NCBI GenBank assembly: GCA_038503065.1
Contig: JBCAMK010000010.1
Location: 62,001-126,000 of the forward strand
From: Paragyromitra xinjiangensis
Lineage: Eukaryota > Ascomycota > Pezizomycetes > Pezizales > Discinaceae
Direction: 5' to 3'
DNA: 64,000 nt
Part shown: piece after piece, positions 56,760 through 64,000 of the stretch
Layout of the letters: the number at the start of each line of letters is the position of its first letter
Position numbering within the stretch: position 1 is the stretch's first letter
The notes under the pieces: generated by a model
What the model was told of the DNA's origin: nothing
The model's input: only the letters and a program-made list of their open reading frames with translations
Databases searched by the model: none
Translations under genes and position numbers: made by a program

Positions 56760-58057
56760 TCAACGGCCATAGGCAACTGATCGCATCTCTCTTCGCACCC
56801 GCGTCAAATCTCCAAGGTTTAGTGGCCGTGGGTGCGCCTCCCCTTCTAGGCTTAAGACTACCTTCTTCATGATGCGAGATAGCCTTGAGGGTTGTTGGGG
56901 TATGTCCTCTGGGATAGGTGTAAGTGGCTTCCAGAGCCCAAGGGGTTGACGTCGGCTCCGTAGATCATTCTCTTTTACCCTCTTGGTCGGACTCTGTAAA
57001 GCTTTTTTCGGGGGTTTGATATTCGATACATCGTTTGGCTTCGGACGCTGGCCAACGTTGGGGGTCAGCGCGGAAGCAACCACGGATCCGGATAATAACT
57101 CGGTGAGTGATCTCCGAAGAATCCCTCTAGACGTAAATGTGGCGCTGTCGGTTCTTTGGCTTCCATTAACAGAGGGCGAGACTGAGGGGAAAGCGGATGG
57201 CCTCGAAGTGTACCTATACAAGGAGCCGGGGTGGCTGGGTGTGTTTACGGCACCACTCCCTCCTTGGCTTTGGAGAAAACCAAAGGGTGACCCTGGAGGG
57301 GTTGCGGCGACGGAAGATGGTATAGAAATCGACCACTGTAGTGAATCGCCAGATAAAGACCCAGCATCGCTATTTTCCCGGCTTTGACTAATAGCGCTCC
57401 GTAGTGAGAAAGCAGCAAGCGGCATGGAAATATATCTCAACAGGGTGTAGCTGGGGGTGTATTCAGGAGGGGCGTAATCTCTTAATTGCTCGATAAGTCT
57501 CTGGAGCTGCTCTTCGATTCGGGTTGTGGTGTTCCCGACAGATATTGTTTGTACGCTGTGGGGTGTTAGTGGAGGCTCGGCGCTCAGCTGATGAGCTCAG
57601 AAAAGAATGATTTAGAGAATTCGGCTACCCACTTTGTTAGATAGTTTAGATATATATTTAAAGTAGCTTTATGTGTTTCCAGCTGGTTCCTCAAAACCAC
57701 CAGGTGCTCGTGCTGAAGGGGCCATCTCCACCGCTTCCACTGTTGCAAGAATTTCCCATCGCACTCCTTGACTCCATAGATCTGTATAAGCATCTGTAGC
57801 TCCAGGAATCTATCCATACAGTTGTCGATGATTGTTCTAAAATCAGAAAATAACTCCTCATCAAGCACTCTACCTCGAGCGGTCTGTTCAAGTCTTCCTA
57901 GGACACCACAAAACTCTTGGATCTCGTTTGCAAGACCTTGAATTTCGGACGGTGCAGAACGAGCACTGTTGACGAATCCATTTAACTGAACAGAGATTCT
58001 GAAAGCCACGGATGCAAGACCGGCTATTGCTGAAGCGATTGACAAGGGATCTGCCAT
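56760..58057 (-). CDS. Fungal STAND-type N-terminal (Helo-like) domain protein
   Basis: The exons are 58057-57633 and 57555-56760, with a 77-nt intron in phase 2, for 406 residues. The start MADPLSIASAIAGLASVAFR is the hallmark opening of the Helo-like N-terminal domain found in fungal NLR-type and cell-death proteins. The domain continues with a helical bundle (SEIQGLANEIQEFCGVLGRL; FRTIIDNCMDRFLELQMLI) and the characteristic RWRWPLQHEHLVVLRNQLET. There is no NACHT or repeat domain behind it. Instead, a long disordered Ser/Pro/Thr region (TPPGSPFGFLQSQGG) leads to a basic end with NLGDLTRVRREMRSVAYGR. Related domains oligomerise at membranes or regulate incompatibility reactions; that role is only inferred here. 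A paralogue lies 2.2 kb downstream in coordinates on the same strand. Confidence 0.8.
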
Positions 58058-58213
58058 TGTAATAGAAGTTCAGCTGCAGGGAAATATGGGTAATCAATTT
58101 TGGATCCGGAATGGAATGACTAGATCAACTGAAGTGAGCCCTTGAGTGTTTACGTACTATATCTCACGGAAGGCGAACCAGATAATTATTCCTCAAGTGC
58201 TGATTGACACGTA

Positions 58214-58439
58214 CAGTCGCGTCCCAAAAGTCTTTGCACCCCAAGAAGACTACTATAGTGAAATGATTCTGAAACAAGCTGGAGGATGGCGAGCAGAAAG
58301 AGAACATGGATACAAACAATGACATACTAAATGAAATCTTACCACTTTATATGGTTTTTTGCAGGAACTACAGCCCAATCCGTCGGTGGCCAAACTTGGT
58401 AGTGATGGAGGGGGTGCGAAGACTTTCGGGACGCGGCTG
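58214..58439. mobile_element. Tc1/mariner-type MITE (226 bp)
   Basis: The ends CAGTCGCGTCCCAAAAGTCT and, inverted, CAGCCGCGTCCCGAAAGTCT continue matching for about 32 bp. TA lies at 58212-58213 and 58440-58441. It is non-coding and lies just upstream of the first Helo-like gene. Confidence 0.75.
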
Positions 58440-58441
58440 TA

Positions 58442-60227
58442 CACGTATGTGTAATACAGCGCATGCTACTTAGAGTCACACGTATGCAGTTCTATCACCA
58501 CCGCATGCATTCGTTCTAACACTCAGACCAAAGAATTTTGTAAACAAGACAAATTTGTCATTGGCGGCTTTTTATCTGTTACTCAACCAGAACCCCTTAT
58601 TTCGATCTCAAGCTTCATGCATGGCCCAAGTATCTCATGATAGGTAGCACACTACGCCCACTAAAATGACTGTATGAGCCAATGGGTCACCCCTGACAGG
58701 AACATTTTTAGCTCGTCACCCCTGCTAAATATTTTAGTAGGAGTAACCTACGAGTTTCATGGCTCCCAAAGCTTTCCCTTGCAGCCCCAGATATTAGTAT
58801 TAGGGTATACAAAGTTTTAGGGTAGTAATCTGAGGTTAACGATACAAACACATCTAGTCGATTGCCGAGTACTACCCTTCGCATTGCATATAGCTGAATT
58901 CTCGAGCTCTCGGGATGTCTACTTAGGCCTGATCTATCTAGAAAATGTGTCTATACACGCTTCGAATTGCAGTACAAGCTTAAGAACGAAAGATCCACAG
59001 TAAAGCGAACAAAACCCCCGATGAGATAATATAATTATAATAGAATATATAAATCATGAATCAAAGATACCAAGAAGGGAGAAACCGCGACACAACAATG
59101 GCAAGGACAGACTATGCAAAAGATTATTAACTCAATCCCCGATGACGGTGATTGGTGTAACATAGATGGCACCACATAAACCCAACTTAACATTTCCTAA
59201 TATCGTGATATCTCACTTATGACCCCGATCAACCTTGAGCAGGCACGATGGATTTTGAAGTAACGAGTCAGTTACCAAGCTAGCGTTCTTGCCCGATTTT
59301 GCCTAGGGGCAAGGGAGGGTCGGATAGGTAGCCACGAGAGGGTTGCAAGGGCCCAACACTTAACCATCTAGGTATGCTATACCGTATTATCTCGAAAGGA
59401 TTGAACACACCTGGGCTGGGGATATTGGTAATTGGTCTAGGCCAAATCGATATTGAAATATAAAGGTCAGGGTCAGGGTTATTACCCAGGTGGTTTTGAG
59501 CTCAATAACCAAGGGCTTCCAGGCTTTTCTTACAAAAAGCGGCCGATGGGTGCTAAGTTTTGGGGTTGACCGGGGAAAATGAACTCCTTGTTGAGAGTTG
59601 ATCGAGCCATGAAGACACTGCATCTCGAAGCATGATCTAAGGGATGGGATGCTGACTTAGTTAAAGCCTCTAGTATGGAGATCTTAAGGTAGTTCATCCA
59701 GCCTATTAGAATCCGGGCCAATTACCAATACCTCCGGCCCGGGCGCGTTCAATGCTTGCGAGATAATACGGTATATGGAACTTTTAGTTCAGCCCAGAAA
59801 ACAGGATACTCTAAGCCATCGCGATACCGCCCGGGAGATTTTTAGACAAACGGCTGACTAATGTTGAATAAAGTACAAGAGGCCAAACACTGATTCCATA
59901 GCCCCTGCCCCTGATCAGTCCTTATATGTAGATATTAACATGTACGCCAACTTCCTATGCACGTGGCAAATCTCTAGTCACAGACAGATCCACAAAACCC
60001 CCTTGAACCTCCGAATGACGATCCATGATCTAATTCGCCTAGCTAGTCATGGTCCCAAGAGCGTCGATACTATTGCCAGAAATACTCTCACCCAATTCAG
60101 CCCGTCAAGGTCTCTCTGGCAATAAACGTAAGAGATGGGAACTCGGATATATATATACATGTAGCTATAGTCCGGGGGGCCCCAAGAAAAAAAGAAGAGC
60201 TTGGATTAATATAGTTGCAGCCTCGGC
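58442..60227. other. Gene-poor DNA
   Basis: No supported gene. The frames at 59387-59721 (minus) and 59940-60125 (plus) lack motifs. No strong repeat was seen. Confidence 0.4.
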
Positions 60228-61124
60228 CTATATCAAGTGTGTACATCCCTTTTCTTTTGAAGAGCGGCGACAAACAGTCCGCATCTCTCTTCGTACTTGT
60301 ATCAAATTTCCGTAATTCACCGGTCGCCGTGGGCGAGGAGAACATGGTCGAAAGAGTCTAGTTTCAGTGACATGCGCGACCGACTTGCTGGGACAATTAC
60401 TCGCTCCAACTTCATGACCCCTTGAGGAAATATCTTTCGAGGATGAATTGGGAATCGGCCCCCGTGGAGTGCTGTCGTATGCAAGTGCGATATCGCCGCT
60501 CCCTTGACTTCGGCCAAGTAAATGGGAAGTTGGGATCGAAACATATCCCAAGAAGGTGTAGTTGCTTTCCTTTTTTTGAGCGAGATCCCGGATATCTTTA
60601 ACCGATGCTCCGTGTGCACTGCAGAAAGGAATTAGCGAATATCCAGTGAACACCTACCCTAATAGCTCACCTAGAAAAGGACATGATATAAAAGATGAGG
60701 TTACTTACTTCACTAACATTCTTAAAATGGTACTCAAAGTAGCTCTCTGCACCTCCAATTGCTTCCTTAGAGTCGCTACCTGCTTTTCTTGAAGCGCCCA
60801 CCTCAAGCTCTTAAACCGTTGTAATAACTTCCCATCTCCCTTTTTAACCCAGTAATCTCGCACAAGCGATCCTAGCTCTGAAAAACAATCCGTACAATTC
60901 TCAATGACCGTTTTTAGATCCGTCGATGGCTCATCATGATGTTCGAAGGTCCTCTCCAATTCTCCAAGGATCCGACAAAGCTCCTGGATTTCTTGCTCTA
61001 AGCCTCGGATATCACTGGGCACGGAATTGGCACCACTAATTAATTCGTTGAGTTGGAAGTAGGCTTCGTTGCCCTTGGCTGCAGCAAAGGCTATACTCGA
61101 AGTGATCGATGGAAGGCTTGTCAT
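60228..61124 (-). CDS. Paralogous Helo-like domain protein, shorter
   Basis: The exons are 61124-60709 and 60618-60228, with a 90-nt intron in phase 2 at the same position as in the gene at 56760-58057, giving 268 residues. The start MTSLPSITSSIAFAAAKGNE is chosen because it aligns with the paralogue. An upstream in-frame stretch (MNYSVSEIHK..) is less likely. Aligned blocks are SVPSDIRGLEQEIQELCRIL, LKTVIENCTDCFSELGSLV and SLRWALQEKQVATLRKQLEV. After the intron NYTFLGYVSIPTSHLLGRSQ pairs with SYTLLRYISMPL in the other gene. The end NYGNLIQVRREMRTVCRR matches its C-terminal motif. The middle disordered region is much shorter. The first helix is less conserved than usual. The two genes clearly derive from one duplication. 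Confidence 0.72.
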
Positions 61125-61726
61125 TGTGAAGAGGAAATTTAGTTTGTGAATTTCGGATACAGAATAGTTCAACCCAACGTACTAGAGAAGGGTATTTGAT
61201 ACTCACGATAATAGCACTAGATAATTATTCCTCGCACTGACACGTATGCGCATGTAACTATGCGCACCTGTGACACAATGCGCACAGGAACGCGTATATA
61301 TTTCCAACAATGGTGTTCGAAACATAAGGCTTGAACCTCCTGCATAATTGACATCATACGAGGATGCGCTGGGCTGGAATGAAACATGCACGTACCATGA
61401 TTGGTTCGGATACCTACCATAGTGAATGAAAGTGATGTGGGGAATCCAGGTGCTTTTCTTTGGCCAGTACGCCACAAGTCTGCTGACTAGATAGGGATCG
61501 GTTGATTTAATCAAGTCTACATGACGAAATGCTCAATAAAATGCCCTGGTCAGAGTGGAATATGCGTTCAGTGGTTGGACCGAGATAAGCACCCCCGAAC
61601 GATCAGATATAGGTTTACAAAATAACCTCGCTATCTATTGCTTTTCGGCACCTGACAGGCTCAAGAAGATATATCAACCAAACGGTAGATAAAAGTAGTG
61701 TGGGACGTAAAATCGAGTGTTTAGAA
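61125..61726. other. Intergenic
   Basis: This is the shared upstream region of the shorter Helo-like gene (minus) and the weak gene at 61727 (plus). The frames on minus are shadow-like. No repeat recognised. Confidence 0.35.
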
Positions 61727-62230
61727 ATGGTGAGAAATTCAGAGCCTCAAGACACCTCACCAGTCAGTGAAGAGCCTCGTGTAACAAAGCAGCTGAGTTG
61801 GCAACCGACTCAGAAATCAAACAATCCGCTTCAATCGCGAACCCCACCAGATACAGAGAACTCCCCATGGATGCCCTGCTCCATCCCGCCATATTCTTCC
61901 TTCTCCATTTCTATGCAGTCGGACGGGTAGGCTCCCCATTTTCAGCACTTCGCTAGTACCATTAACCCGATGATTCGAACTGAATGTCGCCCCAGCGACA
62001 TGCGTTCCGTTTCTACATCTCCGTTTCCTCCCCATCATTTATGCATGATGAATCAACTGACCTCTTCCCCATTCTCATCGGGGCTGCCGCTGACTCTATT
62101 GCGTCAAAGGCGTTCTTCCGGGGCTTCGGCTGAAGAGTTGTTCCACCCTTGCCGTATCAACCTACAGATGACGCGTTGGCAAGATAATTTTACAACATGG
62201 GTAGTTCAATTCGTAGACCTCCTTCTGTAG
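61727..62230 (+). CDS. Possible small two-exon protein of unknown function
   Basis: The model is 61727-61926 and 61996-62230, with a 69-nt intron (GTAGGC donor, CATTAAC branch, CCCCAG acceptor) in phase 2, for 144 residues. It starts MVRNSEPQDTSPVSEEPRVT and ends RWQDNFTTWVVQFVDLLL. The body is polar and disordered (Ser/Pro-rich), and only the last 20 residues look helical and hydrophobic. No family is recognised. The splice fit is good, but there is no other support, so it may be spurious. Confidence 0.3.
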
Positions 62231-63135
62231 AGTACCGATCCTCAGAATGGGCTGCCTTTGCATACATATGAATCGATATCGTACCCTATGATACAAAGCT
62301 ATAACCCGGTCCTTATCACGTTTTGTCATAATAAAGCCCTAAACCACCTGAAAGTTCTCTCTGTTTCTAACTTATTACGAATTGGCACATTACTCGATGA
62401 CATCTTGCACTTTTGCCTCGAACCAGACTCTGGGGTTCTGGGCCGAGACAATTTGCACTTAAGCTTTATGCGGGCAATCTGGTTATACAAGCTGGTTCTA
62501 ACAGGCCTCTGAAGATAGTAAGGCAAGGCGCCCAAATTCCAATAGACGCCTTCACGGTCCACCCGGACACCCCCTCACCCGGGCAGCTAACGGGAATAGG
62601 AAAGTTTCTAGCGTTGCAGCCGGCTTCTTTGCTGCTCAAGCAGGAATTCTCTACCAAATATTAACCAATCATCGCTACATCCATAATTTTTTCCATGTGA
62701 TGATACTCGAGACGACCCCCAGGTCCTAGGCCAGTCAGCCCAGACTCTGATCCAGCCGGGGGTCGCATGCCCTGACCGAAGAACCATATCCAGAACACCA
62801 AGAATCTTGACCTTTGGCTTGCCTCAGTATCAAGTGAAAAACTCACAGTTGGGACCTCACGCCGCTGCGCGGCCGTGTCTTGGGGATTCCCTAGCCTGGA
62901 AGCTTTGATATTGGGTTAGGGTTTGTCAGATCCCTGGCTACCGGAATTCACTGGCTGGACCGGGCAGCCAATCAAAAATCCGCTGGGCTCTTACCACCCC
63001 ATAACCCTTCACTTCGTTCAGGGCACTAATGCACCTGCCAGTGGTTCGGATAACCGCACTACCGTCGCGCCCTGTTATAAAATGCCAAGATCCACATCTC
63101 TCTAGTTACACCGGGTGTTCATTACACCAGATATG
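62231..63135. other. Gene-poor DNA
   Basis: No gene recognised. Frames of 60-85 codons overlap on both strands without motifs. Confidence 0.4.
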
Positions 63136-63272
63136 TACTCGGGGCAGGCATGAGGAACCTGAACATATTTCTTGTTGGTAGAGATTTTTAATTCGCCCTC
63201 ATCCAACACATCAACGGATTAACTGGTCAACTCACGCCTGCATGTTCAGGTTCCTCATGCCTGCCCCGAGTA
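63136..63272. mobile_element. TA-flanked foldback MITE (CTCGGGG family, copy 3)
   Basis: Including the TA at each side, the outer 31 bp (start TACTCGGGGCAGGCATGAGG) are perfectly inverted at 63242-63272. The element proper is 63138-63270. Its loop aligns with the copy at 17257-17376. Confidence 0.8.
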
Positions 63273-63704
63273 GAAGAAGCTGATCTGACAGCAAATATCC
63301 TGTACGGTGAGGTTTAGTAGCGCGTTTCTTGGAGGATCGGGTAACACAACTGATCGAACCTACACTACAGTCGCTCTCGGGTCAACGACGAGACTGGGCC
63401 AGTAACGAACGAGGGTCTAGAGAGGACCAAAGCAATGAGTATTAATGGCTTAGGGCTACCTTTTCTTCTTGTTCGGGTCCCTGTTCGTCGTTGGCCCAGG
63501 AGAAACTATAACCCGAAACTCGTAATAATACCGTATCAATATCACCCCACGTACACTGTTTGGTACTACTCTATACATACAATATATTACGGCGAATCAT
63601 AGAGAATAACTCACCACGTTTCACAAAATATATCGTGCACAGACCTCTCAATACTGACCAACCAGGCACCTGCCGACCAAAACCAGGGCTCTCGCATCGT
63701 CAAC
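63273..63704. other. Spacer between two foldback elements
   Basis: No gene recognised. GGTAACACAACTGATCGAACC and TAACCCGAAACTCG are unremarkable. Confidence 0.35.
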
Positions 63705-63973
63705 TACTCGTATTCTTCAAACGTTACCGGAATCTGGTAACGGGGAGCGCCATGTCTCTGCTGCTGGCTCGCCTTCTATGAGTTGCTATTCACCACGCCA
63801 CAAACAAAATCTAGCAACTTATTTGGCTAGCCCTTAGTTGCACAAAATTCAACAAATAATAGAGGATTTCTAGCGGAGTATCTGCCAGTTAAATGATACA
63901 GGATGCGGGTGAGTGTATTGCATGCTAGCGGCAGCCCATACCAGTATCCGGTAACGTTTGAAGAATACGAGTA
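63705..63973. mobile_element. TA-flanked foldback element (CTCGTATTC ends)
   Basis: CTCGTATTCTTCAAACGTTA (first of 25 perfect bases, 63707-63731) is inverted at 63947-63971. The match continues with two mismatches to about 33 bp. TA flanks both sides. The element is 265 bp and non-coding, and its CTCG end resembles the CTCGGGG family. Confidence 0.7.
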
Positions 63974-64000
63974 CTCTAGGACAGGAGCATAGCATAAGTT

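Noticed and set aside
59380..59640. A possible tRNA or telomere-like patch (GGTCAGGGTCAGGG)
   Set aside because: Only two copies of the word and no cloverleaf could be drawn.

Overview
The window is nuclear DNA of a filamentous ascomycete (Pezizomycotina; Pezizomycetes is possible but not shown). The evidence is the gene style: introns of 47-110 nt with GT..AG ends and CTAAC/CTGAC-type branch sites, conserved eukaryotic housekeeping genes, Helo-like N-terminal domains, a PIR-type cell-wall protein, and fungal transposons (chromodomain Ty3/gypsy, Tc1/mariner). Gene models below were spliced by hand. Where I give an exon chain, the reading phase was checked across every junction.

Layout. 1-5.3 kb: SAP18 (cut by the window edge) and EMC6 on the minus strand, then a small unrecognised gene and gene-poor DNA. 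5.3-6.6 kb: an S8 subtilase with three exons. 6.6-20.6 kb: mostly empty, AT-rich DNA holding a Zn-phospholipase-C-like gene (10.8-13.6 kb), one small gene, a 32-bp perfect palindrome and a LINE RNase H relic. 20.8-26.5 kb: a nine-exon gene for a very large protein of unknown function whose 3' end is broken. 27.5-28.3 kb: SRP19/SEC65. 29.0-31.5 kb: a minus-strand gene with a run of about 130-bp exon/intron units, ending in a PIN-like region. 32.8-36.8 kb: an ankyrin protein and the FACT subunit POB3, divergent from a shared 283-bp promoter region. 37.9-39.9 kb: a PIR-like wall protein and a disordered protein. 42.2-44.2 kb: SelO. 45.1-54.8 kb: a transposon cluster made of stacked TA-flanked foldback elements, an intact Tc1/mariner transposase, nested Ty3/gypsy remnants, and a GC-rich inverted-repeat element carrying a 40-bp minisatellite. 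55-64 kb: further foldback/MITE elements around two related Helo-like-domain genes and a weak small gene.

The housekeeping genes (SAP18, EMC6, SRP19, POB3, SelO) lie in separate short gene-dense blocks. The accessory material lies between them: the protease, the PLC-like protein, the giant protein, the mini-exon gene, the Helo-like pair and the transposons. The most unusual observations are the tandem mini-exon gene, the four TA-flanked inverted repeats stacked inside or against each other next to the Tc1/mariner gene, and the Helo-like pair sharing a short C-terminal motif. No tRNA, rRNA or CRISPR was recognised by eye.
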